64,000 nucleotides of DNA from Pseudomonadota bacterium. GTDB taxonomy: Bacteria > Myxococcota_A > Polyangia > Polyangiales > Polyangiaceae. Position numbers and translations under genes: made by a program. The notes beneath the pieces are model-generated. The model saw nothing but the letters and a program-made list of their open reading frames with translations. It was not told the origin of the DNA and ran no database searches. The DNA lies in NCBI GenBank assembly GCA_023431345.1, contig JAEYWK010000186.1, forward strand, positions 184,744-248,743. The letters run 5' to 3'. Positions within the stretch are counted from its first letter, which is position 1. The number at the start of each line of letters is the position of its first letter. Of the stretch, positions 1-7,838 are shown piece after piece.

Positions 1-2
1 TC

Positions 3-896
3 AGCGCGCTGGCGCAGCGCTACACGCTGCTGCAGAGCGCGATGGCGGGCGCGGAGCGCGTGTTCGGCTTGCTCGACGCTCCCGACGCCGACTGCCCGCC
101 CACCAGCGAGGGCGAGCCGGGCAGCGACACCTTCGACGTGGAGCTCGAGCACGTGCAGTTCGAGTACAAGCCGGGCGTGCCCGTGCTGCGCGATCTCACG
201 TTCGCGGTGCCGCGCGGCGAGAAAGTGGCGCTGGTAGGGCCAACCGGCTCCGGCAAGACGACCATCACCGCCCTCTTGCTGCGGCTCTACGAGATCAGCG
301 GCGGAGCGGTGCGGGTGCGCGGCAAAGACGTGCGGCGCTACGATCGCGAGGCGCTGCGCAAGCTGTTCGCGGTCGTGCCCCAAGACGTGTACTTGTTCCC
401 CGGCACCGTGCTCAGCAACATCGCGGCGGGCGAGACGCCCGATCGCGCGCGCGTCGAGAGCGTGCTCGATAGGCTCGGCGCGCTCGAGATCTTCGCGAAG
501 CACGAGCAGGGCTTGGACACGCCGGTGCTCGAGCAAGGGAAGAATTTCTCCACCGGCGAGCGCCAGCTGATCGCGTTCGCGCGAGCGATGTACCGCGACG
601 CGCCGATCTTGATCTTGGACGAAGCCACGGCCAGCATCGACAGCGATACGGAGTCGCGCCTGTCGCGCGCGCTCGCCGAGCTGCTGCGTGGGCGCACGGC
701 GCTGATCATCGCCCACCGCTTGAGCACGGTGCGGGCCGCGGACCGCATCTTGGTCATGCAGCGGGGGCGCTTGGTCGAGCAAGGCAGCCACGACCAGCTC
801 ATCGCGCTCGGCGGCTTGTATGCGCGCCTGCACGAGCTGCAGTTCTCGCGCGCGGAGCGGCCGTCGCTCGCTCCCGCGGCCGGTACGGCGGAATAG
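3..896 (+). CDS. ABC exporter, C-terminal nucleotide-binding part (5' truncated by window edge)
   Basis: The reading frame is open from the first bases of the window, so the transmembrane half lies upstream; the ATG at 42 is internal, because the preceding codons read as the usual TM-NBD linker (ALAQRYTLLQSAMAGAERVF). The visible part is a complete ATPase domain: Walker A GPTGSGKT, Q-loop VVPQDVYLFPG, signature STGERQL, Walker B ILILDEATASID and H-loop IIAHRLSTV. The signature is STGER rather than the commoner LSGGQ, a variant seen in fused half-size exporters of the MdlB/MsbA-like group. It would act as a dimer in the inner membrane and power export of a lipid, peptide or drug. The substrate cannot be read from this part. 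Domain assignment is certain, family subtype is inferred. Confidence 0.93.
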   Translation, partial: SALAQRYTLLQSAMAGAERVFGLLDAPDADCPPTSEGEPGSDTFDVELEHVQFEYKPGVPVLRDLTFAVPRGEKVALVGPTGSGKTTITALLLRLYEISGGAVRVRGKDVRRYDREALRKLFAVVPQDVYLFPGTVLSNIAAGETPDRARVESVLDRLGALEIFAKHEQGLDTPVLEQGKNFSTGERQLIAFARAMYRDAPILILDEATASIDSDTESRLSRALAELLRGRTALIIAHRLSTVRAADRILVMQRGRLVEQGSHDQLIALGGLYARLHELQFSRAERPSLAPAAGTAE

Positions 897-942
897 ACTC
901 GCCTGCGGCCCGAGGCGCGGTGAACGGGCGGGCAGTCGTGAG

Positions 943-1779
943 CTAGTCGAGCCAGCCCATCACGACCGTGCGCTCGGCGAGGGCCTCGACGACATCCTCG
1001 ACACGGGCGACTTCGTGGGCGCGCAGAGGGCGCGCGCGGCGGCCGATCTCGAAGATGGCGACGAGCTCTCCATACAGCAGCAGGGGCACCATCGCCACGC
1101 TCGCGGGCTCGGGCAGGCAGCGCTCGATGCGGCCGATGATGTAGCGCGACACGTCTCCGGGCCGCGGCTCGGAGAGCACGGTGCGGCCGCTACGCGCGGC
1201 GACCAACGTTGGATCTTCGCTCGCGAGACGCTCGCCGAGCAGCAGCTCGGTGCCCGGACCATGCCCGCCGACGGTGACCGCCGCCCCCAGATCACCGCGC
1301 ACGCGATGCACGAGCCCCACGTCGGCGGACGCAGCGGACACCGCCGTCGAAATCGTGAGCAGCAGCGCGTCTTGCAGCTCCGAGGCGTTCGAGAGCACGC
1401 CCACCGGGTCGACGGACACGGGACGGAAGCTGCGCCGCTGCGCGGGCTCGATGTTGACGGGTCGCGACGACAGCTCGGCGCCGGTAGGCGGCGGTGGGGG
1501 CTCGCTGAAGACGCTCCGCGCGCGCTGCTCGACGCTGGCGCTGGCGCTGGCGAGATCCTCGATCGTCTTGCGGCGATGAACGGCGCTCAGCGACTCGAGC
1601 TCTTCGAACCTCCGCCACACCCGCCACGACTCGTGGCGCACGAAGGACGAGGTCGCGATGCGGCCGTGGGCCACTCCGCGCAGCAGAAGCTCGAACGTCA
1701 CTGGCCCGACCGCCGCCACGCCGTTGGTCACGAACCAACGGTCACTCGGTGCTCGCTCACTGCCCGGTTCGACCCGCAT
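943..1779 (-). CDS. GYF-like/GAF-like domain sensory protein
   Basis: About 278 residues. The N-terminal ~60 residues (W-F-V-T-N-G ... G-P-V-T-F-E-L-L ... G-R-I ... S-F-V-R) look like a GYF_2-type module, which in myxobacteria often precedes signalling domains. A proline/serine-rich linker follows, then a C-terminal ~150 residues patterned like a GAF domain (alternating strands ending in VPLLLYGELVAIFEIGRRA). The start at 1779 is chosen because AGGA lies about 9 bases upstream; a start at 1824 would add 15 residues with no such site. It is transcribed divergently from the HemD/SUMT fusion gene across an AT-rich gap. No output domain is visible, so it may pass a signal by protein contact. Ligand unknown; both domain calls are by pattern only. 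Confidence 0.72.
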   Translation of the reverse strand: MRVEPGSERAPSDRWFVTNGVAAVGPVTFELLLRGVAHGRIATSSFVRHESWRVWRRFEELESLSAVHRRKTIEDLASASASVEQRARSVFSEPPPPPTGAELSSRPVNIEPAQRRSFRPVSVDPVGVLSNASELQDALLLTISTAVSAASADVGLVHRVRGDLGAAVTVGGHGPGTELLLGERLASEDPTLVAARSGRTVLSEPRPGDVSRYIIGRIERCLPEPASVAMVPLLLYGELVAIFEIGRRARPLRAHEVARVEDVVEALAERTVVMGWLD

Positions 1780-1859
1780 GATGAAAAGTCCTACCCTGTC
1801 GCCTGAGAGGTCACACGCGCGCACAGGGTGGGATAATCATCCGCTGCCAGCGCCCGCGG

Positions 1860-1915
1860 TCAATGTTTGCGTTAAAAGCTGAGTTATTCCATTGCATTAA
1901 TTCAATTTGTCTGAC
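1860..1915. promoter_or_regulatory. AT-rich divergent promoter region
   Basis: A short stretch (TTTGCGTTAAAAGC, then TTATTCC, then TTAATTCAATTTG) is far richer in A and T than anything around it and sits between two divergent genes. It is the natural place for their promoters. TTGCGT at 1867-1872 could be a -35 element but no well-spaced -10 stands out. I see no B12-box-like sequence in the leader of the tetrapyrrole gene. Confidence 0.4.
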
Positions 1916-1989
1916 GCAGATGGTCGGGCCAACGGGGGGCGCGCTGCCGCGGTCGCCATGGGTGAAGATTCTGTCGTAAGCAGGGGGCC

Positions 1990-3516
1990 ATGGCAGCGCG
2001 ACAAGGCAAGGTTTGGCTAGTCGGAGCCGGCGCGGGCGAGCCCGGCTTGATCACGGTCCGAGGTCTGTCGGTGTTGTCACGAGCGGAGGTGGTGCTGTTC
2101 GACGCCCTCGCGCACCCAGCGCTGCTGGAGTCGTGTCCGCAGGCCGAGCAGCGCAACGTCGGCAAGCGCTACGGCGAAGACAGCGCGGCTCAAGACGCGA
2201 TCATCGCCCAGATGATCGAGCTCGCGCGCGCCGGCAAGCGCGTCGTGCGCTTGAAGGGTGGGGATCCTTTCATGTTCGCACGCGGCGCGGAGGAAGCGCT
2301 GGCCCTCGCGGCCGCGGGCGTAAAATTCGAGATCGTCCCGGGCGTTTCGTCGCCGGTCGCGACCAGCGCGTACGCTGGCATCTCGCTGACCCACCGCGAG
2401 CTCTCCGGCAGCGTCACGTTCATCACCGGTAGCGATCGCGCGGGCAAAGATTGGTCGCCCGACTCGTGGAAGAAGCTGGCTACCGCGACCGACACCATCT
2501 GTGTGCTGATGGGCATGCGCCGCATCGCCGAGATCACGCTCGCCATCATCGAAGGCGGTCGAGCGCCGAGCACGCCGGCAGCGGTCATCCACTGGGGCGC
2601 CCGCCCCGAGCAGCGCGTCGTTACGGGGCGCCTCGACGACATCGTTCGACTGGCCGCGGAGGCGGGGCTCAAGAACCCGTCGATCATCATCGTGGGCGAG
2701 GTGGTGGCGCTGCGCGAAAAGCTCGCCTGGTACGACAAGCGCCCGCTGTCGGGTAAGCGCGTCGTCATCCCCCGTGCCGCGGACCAGGCCCGCGACACCG
2801 CCGCCGCCTTACGCGAGCGCGGCGCCGTCCCCGTGATCCTGCCCATGATCGAGGTCGCTCCATCCCCCGAGCCCGAGCGCTTCGCGAGCGCGGTCGCCCA
2901 GATGCACGGCTACGATTGGGTGCTGTTCACCAGCGCCAACGCCGTGGAGCAGGCACGGCTCGAGCTCGAGCGCAGCGGACGTGACGCGCGAGCCTTCGGT
3001 TCGGCGCGGGTGGGAGTCATCGGCAGCAAGACCGCGGAGGCGCTGGCCGGGCTCGGCATCCGCGCCGACTTGGTGGCGCGGGAGTTCGTCGGCGAGGGTT
3101 TGGCCTCGGCGCTGCTCGAGCGCGGCGCGCCGCGACGCGTGCTACTCCTCCGCGCCTTGCGAGCTCGTGAGGTGGTGCCAGAGGCTCTGCGCGCCGCCGG
3201 CTGCGAGGTAGACGTGGTGCCCGCCTACGAAACCAAGCCGCTCCGCGGCTCGGGGGCGGACCTCGCCGAGCGCATCGAAGCGGGCGGCGTCGATGCGATC
3301 TTGTTCACCTCCAGCTCCACCGTCACCTCCACGCTCGAAGCGCTCGGGCCGCGGGCGCTCGAGCTGCTGTCGCGTGTCACGCGGGCGAGCATTGGACCGG
3401 TGACGACGCGCACCCTCGAAGCCCACGGCCTCGAAGCCAGCGTCCAAGCGTCCGAGTACACCGTGGATGGCCTGCTCGACGCGCTCGAGAGCGCGGAAGC
3501 TTCCCCCCAGAGCTAG
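1990..3516 (+). CDS. Fused uroporphyrinogen-III C-methyltransferase / uroporphyrinogen-III synthase
   Basis: A 508-residue fusion of two tetrapyrrole enzymes. Residues ~7-245 are a SUMT (CobA/CysG-C type) methyltransferase: the glycine-rich VGAGAGEPGLIT loop (11-22), RLKGGDPFMFARG (87-99) and VPGVSSP (116-122) are its SAM and substrate motifs. Residues ~250-505 are a HemD-type uroporphyrinogen-III synthase, which closes the ring of hydroxymethylbilane. The pair makes uroporphyrinogen III and methylates it at C2 and C7 to precorrin-2, leading to siroheme and B12. The fusion is known from other bacteria. The N-terminal CysG dehydrogenase/ferrochelatase part is absent. ATG at 1990 follows a purine-rich CAGGGGG. 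The gene stands alone; the divergent neighbour is a sensor-like protein. Confidence 0.93.
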   Translation: MAARQGKVWLVGAGAGEPGLITVRGLSVLSRAEVVLFDALAHPALLESCPQAEQRNVGKRYGEDSAAQDAIIAQMIELARAGKRVVRLKGGDPFMFARGAEEALALAAAGVKFEIVPGVSSPVATSAYAGISLTHRELSGSVTFITGSDRAGKDWSPDSWKKLATATDTICVLMGMRRIAEITLAIIEGGRAPSTPAAVIHWGARPEQRVVTGRLDDIVRLAAEAGLKNPSIIIVGEVVALREKLAWYDKRPLSGKRVVIPRAADQARDTAAALRERGAVPVILPMIEVAPSPEPERFASAVAQMHGYDWVLFTSANAVEQARLELERSGRDARAFGSARVGVIGSKTAEALAGLGIRADLVAREFVGEGLASALLERGAPRRVLLLRALRAREVVPEALRAAGCEVDVVPAYETKPLRGSGADLAERIEAGGVDAILFTSSSTVTSTLEALGPRALELLSRVTRASIGPVTTRTLEAHGLEASVQASEYTVDGLLDALESAEASPQS

Positions 3517-3650
3517 CGCGGCAGGCTGGCCGCGCCCCTTCGCCGGGCGATGAGCTCGGCGGCCTAGCTGCGGGTCGTCGCCGGGCGGCGCCCGTCCGCG
3601 TCGGGCGGCCCCTTCCGTCGCTAGCGGCTTTCGGGCAAGCTGCCCACACC

Positions 3651-4175
3651 GTGCCCGACGAAGCGCCATCGCCCCCGCACTACAAGCTGTGCAGTGAGTG
3701 CAAGAAGCCGATCGCGTTTGCAGCCGACTACTATCGCTGCAGCGTCTCGACCTGCAATCGCAAGCGCACCGGCTTGTTTTTCTGCTCCGTGCCTTGCTGG
3801 GACGCGCACGTGCCGATGATGCGGCACCGTGATGCTTGGGCCGAGCCGGTGAAGGCGCCGACACGCGAGCAATACTTGGCCGAAGCGGAAGCCGAAGAAC
3901 GAGCAGCGAAGGATGCGGAGATGGCAGACGAAGCAGACAAGGCGCGACGCATCGTGGGGCTGTCGGACGATGGCTTGCCGAAGGACGTGCTCGTCGTCGT
4001 CTCGAAGCTCAAGGCCTACGTGAAGGCGCGCTCGGGCATGAGCACGTCCGACGGCGTGGTCGACGTGCTCTCCGCGCACCTGCGCGGGCTGTGCGATGAA
4101 GCGATTCGCCACGCCGGCACCGCGGGTCGAAAGACGGTGATGGACCGCGACTTCACCGAGATCTTGAAGCGCTAG
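3651..4175 (+). CDS. Zinc-finger protein with C-terminal histone fold
   Basis: A 174-residue protein with two recognisable ends. Residues 14-59 carry C14-x2-C17, C30-x4-C35, C45-x3-C49, H53 and H59, a cross-brace zinc-finger arrangement like MYND/HIT/ZZ types. Residues 70-100 are a charged Glu/Ala/Lys helix. Residues ~108-174 look like a single histone fold: three helices ending in EAIRHAGTAGRKTVMDRDF (150-168), which closely follows the archaeal histone pattern EAI..A.hAGRKTI...D. A GTG start at 3651 is used; no other start fits upstream of the first Cys pair. Prokaryotic histones joined to ZZ-like fingers have been reported in surveys of bacterial genomes, so this is probably a member of that group, with DNA binding or protein recruitment as likely roles. 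Function is inferred. Confidence 0.8.
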   Translation: MPDEAPSPPHYKLCSECKKPIAFAADYYRCSVSTCNRKRTGLFFCSVPCWDAHVPMMRHRDAWAEPVKAPTREQYLAEAEAEERAAKDAEMADEADKARRIVGLSDDGLPKDVLVVVSKLKAYVKARSGMSTSDGVVDVLSAHLRGLCDEAIRHAGTAGRKTVMDRDFTEILKR

Positions 4176-4194
4176 GCGCGTCGTGCCGGCGCGG

Positions 4195-4713
4195 TCAGGC
4201 GGGCAAGGTCCCCAGCCAGCGTAGCGCGCGGCTCGGCTCGCAGGGCACGCTGAGCGAAGGCCGCGGCAGCTCGGCCCGGAAGCGCGCGCGCAGCAAGGCG
4301 TCTAGCGGCTTACTTTCGCCGCGCGTGAGCGCAGCCGGCGACAGCGTGAACGTGGCGTCGAGCGCGGGCCCTAGCTGCTTCACCAAGCCTGGACCGAAGC
4401 TCACCCCCGGCGCGCTCTCCGCAGCTCGACCGAGCCAAGCGATGTAGTGCGCGACCGGACGCCCTTGGTAGTCGCGGCGCTCCGCGTCCGTGAACGTGGT
4501 CGCGAAGAAAGGGTGCCCGGTGCCGACGCCCAAAGCGCCGCGCAGCAAGAGCGGCTCCGGCCCGGGCTCGACGTGGGCGAATATGCGGCGGTGTAAGGCG
4601 TACCAGCCCTCGCCGAGGATGGGATCCGGCTGAAGCAAGAACGCGTAGTCCCAGTCGTGCCCGCGGGTGCGGTAGAGTAGCTCGGACAAGCGGAGCGTGA
4701 GCGACTCAGTCAT
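4195..4713 (-). CDS. Unrecognised protein translationally coupled to a GTPase
   Basis: 172 residues, no family that I recognise with certainty. It lacks a signal peptide or membrane segment. Conserved-looking stretches are GHDWDYAFLLQPDPI, GHPFFATTFTD and RRDYQGRPVAHYIAWLG near the middle; a helical C-terminus follows. Its start overlaps the end of the upstream GTPase gene by 8 bases, so the two are almost certainly co-translated and probably form a complex. Small proteins paired with TRAFAC-like GTPases occur as adaptors in bacterial GTPase-centred conflict or signalling modules, but I cannot place this one in a named family. Coding reality is supported by the coupling, codon pattern and protein-like composition. 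Confidence 0.7.
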   Translation of the reverse strand: MTESLTLRLSELLYRTRGHDWDYAFLLQPDPILGEGWYALHRRIFAHVEPGPEPLLLRGALGVGTGHPFFATTFTDAERRDYQGRPVAHYIAWLGRAAESAPGVSFGPGLVKQLGPALDATFTLSPAALTRGESKPLDALLRARFRAELPRPSLSVPCEPSRALRWLGTLPA

Positions 4714-5800
4714 CGGAGAGCCGAGTCTTGAAGTAAGCGCGCTGAGTGTCGGGACTGGCCAGCTCGGCCTTCAAGGCGTAGGCCGCCGCGTCCAGCGCCT
4801 TGCCGCGGTCGGCGGCGCTCTTTTGCTTGGCGCGCAGCCTCTCCGCCCCCACCGAGAGGCCCTCCTTGGTGCGCAGCGCCTTGAGCAGCACCGTGAGCAC
4901 GCGGTACTTCGACGGCAGGAAATCATCGAGCTTGTCGATGGCGTCGGTCAGCCCGCGCATCACGTCGAGCACGGTGGCGAGCGTGCCCCAGACCCGGCCG
5001 CGTCCGGATTTCTCGGCCACTCGCGACAGCGCGCCCAGCAGCACGAGCGGCGCGATCGTCGTCAGCCCCAAGCTCTGATGCGCGTCCACCACTCTGCGGC
5101 CATCGCCGCGGACGGCGCTGAGCAGCAGGTACTCTTGCCCGAAGCTGCTCGTCGCCCCGACCGCCTTCTGCACGCCCAACAGCTGATCGGCGGCGCCCTC
5201 TTGCAGCACCTGCGACAGCGTGAGCGCGGTGTCGCGCTCGGGCAGCAGGTCCGCCTTCGAGAAAGCTATCAACCATTGCTCGGGAAAGTCGGGCGCTTTG
5301 CCCAGCGCCGACAGCTCGTTGGTGATGCGGCGGATCTCGGCGCGGAACTGGTCGAGCAAGCTCCTCACGTAGGTGAGGCCCTCGGCGAGGTAGCGCTCCG
5401 AGTCGATCAGCAAGATGGCGGCGTGGCTGTCGAGCAGCCGCTCGAGCGCTCGACGCCGCGCGTCGCGCTCGGCCTCGTCGCTGGGCGCCGTCTCCCACCA
5501 GCCGCCGGGGTAGTCGTACCAAACGACGTCGAGGCTGGGCGTCGGCAGCTCGTGCACCTTCAGGCCAAAGCGCAGCGTGTCGAAGCCATCGGTGCCGATC
5601 GGAAAATCTCCGCCTTCGAGGCGGTAGTAGCGCGAGAGCAGCACGCTGCCTTGAGCGGCGTCGGCCGCCTCCAGACGGTAACCGTGACGCTCTTCGAATG
5701 CGTGGCGCTGTTGGTTGCCGAAGTAGCTCGCGAGCAGCGTCGTCTTCCCCGCGCCCTTCATGCCGAACAAGGCGACGCGCACTTCGGGCCGGCTGGGCAT
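4706..5800 (-). CDS. P-loop GTPase of an uncharacterised TRAFAC-like family
   Basis: 364 residues. The N-terminal ~200 residues form a GTPase domain: G1 GMKGAGKT (13-20), G3 DYPGGW (96-101) and G4 SKAD (181-184). The tail (~250-364) is helical and charged and has no named domain. No signal peptide is seen, so it should act in the cytoplasm, perhaps at the membrane. The 3' end overlaps the next gene by 8 bases, giving a two-gene unit. Similar stand-alone GTPases with dedicated partners are found in myxobacteria and other multicellular bacteria. The G motifs make nucleotide binding very likely; the cellular job is unknown. The start at 5800 puts the P-loop 12 residues in, normal for small GTPases. 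Confidence 0.82.
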   Translation of the reverse strand: MPSRPEVRVALFGMKGAGKTTLLASYFGNQQRHAFEERHGYRLEAADAAQGSVLLSRYYRLEGGDFPIGTDGFDTLRFGLKVHELPTPSLDVVWYDYPGGWWETAPSDEAERDARRRALERLLDSHAAILLIDSERYLAEGLTYVRSLLDQFRAEIRRITNELSALGKAPDFPEQWLIAFSKADLLPERDTALTLSQVLQEGAADQLLGVQKAVGATSSFGQEYLLLSAVRGDGRRVVDAHQSLGLTTIAPLVLLGALSRVAEKSGRGRVWGTLATVLDVMRGLTDAIDKLDDFLPSKYRVLTVLLKALRTKEGLSVGAERLRAKQKSAADRGKALDAAAYALKAELASPDTQRAYFKTRLSDD

Positions 5801-5898
5801 GCCAGAAGCTCAGCAACCGCGTGGGATTTCGTCAAGGCCTTGCTCGCCGGCCATCCGCGCGGCCCACGCCTGCCGACTTCGTGCTACTCGATCGGCGT

Positions 5899-6348
5899 AT
5901 GGCTAGCGCGACCCTGGCGTCACACGATGGTGAGGAAGTGCTGTTCGAGGGGCGCGCGGCGCTGGTGCCGTCGTTTACGACGCTGCTCGTGGCTATTTTG
6001 ACCCTGGGTCTGTGGCTGCTCGTGCGCTGGTTCCAAACCCTGAGCAAGACGTACCGCATCACCACCCGCCGCATCGTGGTGGAGACGGGCGTGCTTTCGA
6101 AGAAGCTCGAGCAAATCGATCTGTATCGCGTCGCCGACTACACCGTGGAGCGGCCGTTCGGGCAGCGCGTGATGGGCACCGGCAATCTGCTGCTCAAGAC
6201 CTTCGACAAGACGACCCCCGAGCTCCACGTGCTCGCGATCAAGACCGACGTCGTGGCGCTGTACGAGCGAGTGCGCGCCGCGACGGAGGCGGACAAGGCA
6301 CGCCGCGGCGTGCGTCTCGTCGACTACGAGAGCGGCGTCGTGAGCTGA
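5899..6348 (+). CDS. bPH2 (YdbS-like, DUF304) membrane-associated protein
   Basis: 149 residues starting at the ATG at 5899; a longer frame exists upstream but reads as arginine-rich antisense of the GTPase gene. After GEEVLFEGRAALVPS comes one hydrophobic segment (FTTLLVAILTLGLWLLVRWF), then the typical bacterial pleckstrin-like pattern: YRITTRRIVVETGVLSKK, IDLYRVADYTVE, GTGNLLLKTF. This is the bPH2/DUF304 module, known as a membrane-anchored domain often linked to envelope stress or protein assembly. Residues 120-149 are a charged tail. Its stop codon sits one base from the stop of the convergent lipoprotein gene, so there is no room for a separate terminator between them. Confidence 0.85.
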   Translation: MASATLASHDGEEVLFEGRAALVPSFTTLLVAILTLGLWLLVRWFQTLSKTYRITTRRIVVETGVLSKKLEQIDLYRVADYTVERPFGQRVMGTGNLLLKTFDKTTPELHVLAIKTDVVALYERVRAATEADKARRGVRLVDYESGVVS

Positions 6349-6349
6349 G

Positions 6350-7837
6350 CTACTTTGCACCTGCTGCGGAGGCCAGCGTATGAATCGCGGGCTGAAAAAC
6401 GACGCCGCCCTCCCGCGACGTCATCAGCTCGTCGACGACGCCGCGCGCGGGCCCCACATCCACGAACGGCGCCTCGGCGGCGGAGGCGGCGCCGATGTCG
6501 AGCAGCTGAGGCGGAGCGAACGCAGCGTTCGAGAGGTTGACGTGAATGGCGAGACGGCGCGGGTAGTCGGCGGAGCGCTCCAGAAAATCTTCATCCCCGT
6601 CGTGGTCGAGATCGTAAAAATAGTACCGCGGTGATTCAGGTCCACCGCCCAGCTCGTGAGTCGTCCCCCCTGTGAACGCGAGCGGCACCGCATACATCAG
6701 GCTCGCCTCGGCCTCGCGCAGATCCAGCATGTGGAAAGCGCGGTCGCCCACGACCGCCAACAGATCCAGTCCGTCGTCGGTGGGCAGCGCGAACACCTCG
6801 CGAACCGAGTCCGACAGCTCGGGTAACGTCAGCCGCGAGGGCGCGACCCCCGCGCCGGGACGGAGTTCGATCGCTACGTCTTCGCCCGCGTCGTCGTCGT
6901 AGCCGGCGGCGATGACGTGGCTCGTGCCGTCGCGACGGAAGCGACCGGCTGTCACGTAGCCCGAGTATTGAAAGCGGCCCGAAGGTGACGGGCTTCGGAT
7001 CCAAGCCGAGGAAACCATGTCGGCCTCCGAGAAGTCGTTGTCGGCGCGTTGGAAGAGGCTGAGAACGCCCGTGTCGAAGGTGAGCTCGGCTTCGCTTTGC
7101 AGGCGATCGAAGCCGACGACCAAGTCGACCTTTCCGTCGCGGTCGAGATCGATGGTGTCGAGGTTGATGAGCTGAAGGCGCTCGGTATCTCCGGGTAGCG
7201 CGAAATCGAGCACCTGCTGCACGCTCGCCCGGTGGTTGAGGAAGGCGACGATGCGCGTCGGTAGGCCGATCACGAAGTCGAGCGCCCCGTCAGCGTCGAG
7301 GTCGCGCAAGAAGAGGCGTCCGACGGGGAGCTTGGCGAGCGTCTCGCACTCGACCTCTCGTAGGTCGAGCGCCTGGGGAGCGTTGGTGCTGACGAGTAGG
7401 CGATACCGCGAGCGAGCCGCATCGCGAAACAGCACGTCCGAAACGCCGTCGCCGTTGACGTCGAAAGCTCCGCCCAGCCCTCCCCACTCGTCGGGCGGAA
7501 CCGCGAGCGAAAGCGGCGCCGCTGCGACGTAGTGCTCGACGTCGACGTCACCCGCCGCTGGCGAGGCAGCCGGGTCGTGGTGGACACAGTTGAGCGAAGC
7601 GGAGCCGCCGATGGACGCTGAGCCCCCCGCCGCGTTCGAGCCGCCGCTCACGAGCCCACCGCCCGCCGGGCCTCCGCCACCGGTCGGGCCTTCGCCGCCG
7701 CGGGGCATGTCTTGGGCGGAGCCCGCCTCCGCCAACTGGGCACCCACCAACATGCGACCGCGCTCTGCGCAGCCCGACAGTCCAGCGAACAGGGCGCCGC
7801 AAGCGAGCCAGTACGAGGCTCCGACTCGCCCTGTCAT
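6350..7837 (-). CDS. FG-GAP/VCBS-type repeat lipoprotein
   Basis: 495 residues. A signal sequence ends in the lipobox LSGC near residue 23, so the protein should be lipid-anchored in the envelope. A Gly/Ala/Ser-rich linker follows (about 35-85). The rest carries calcium-binding-like FG-GAP repeats, visible as FDVNGDGVSDVLF, LRDLDADGALDFVIG, IDLDRDGKVDLVVG and YDLDHDGDEDFLE, the blades of a beta-propeller. It starts 1 base after the end of the GT39-like gene, so the two are co-transcribed, and may be coupled. Such propellers usually bind glycans or proteins outside the cell; the ligand is unknown. The odd C-terminal end lies only one base from the opposing gene. Confidence 0.86.
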   Translation of the reverse strand: MTGRVGASYWLACGALFAGLSGCAERGRMLVGAQLAEAGSAQDMPRGGEGPTGGGGPAGGGLVSGGSNAAGGSASIGGSASLNCVHHDPAASPAAGDVDVEHYVAAAPLSLAVPPDEWGGLGGAFDVNGDGVSDVLFRDAARSRYRLLVSTNAPQALDLREVECETLAKLPVGRLFLRDLDADGALDFVIGLPTRIVAFLNHRASVQQVLDFALPGDTERLQLINLDTIDLDRDGKVDLVVGFDRLQSEAELTFDTGVLSLFQRADNDFSEADMVSSAWIRSPSPSGRFQYSGYVTAGRFRRDGTSHVIAAGYDDDAGEDVAIELRPGAGVAPSRLTLPELSDSVREVFALPTDDGLDLLAVVGDRAFHMLDLREAEASLMYAVPLAFTGGTTHELGGGPESPRYYFYDLDHDGDEDFLERSADYPRRLAIHVNLSNAAFAPPQLLDIGAASAAEAPFVDVGPARGVVDELMTSREGGVVFQPAIHTLASAAGAK

Positions 7838-7838
7838 C

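Noticed and set aside
820..1806. Plus-strand open frame opposite the GYF/GAF-like gene
   Set aside because: Composition is Arg/His/Gly-rich; the minus-strand product has domain-like sequence and a ribosome-binding site.
1825..1989. Possible cobalamin riboswitch before the tetrapyrrole fusion gene
   Set aside because: No B12-box-like sequence or characteristic stem pattern was seen; only an AT-rich promoter-like stretch.
4697..6001. 434-codon plus-strand open frame over the GTPase gene
   Set aside because: The minus strand has the G1, G3 and G4 motifs; no known pattern on the plus strand.
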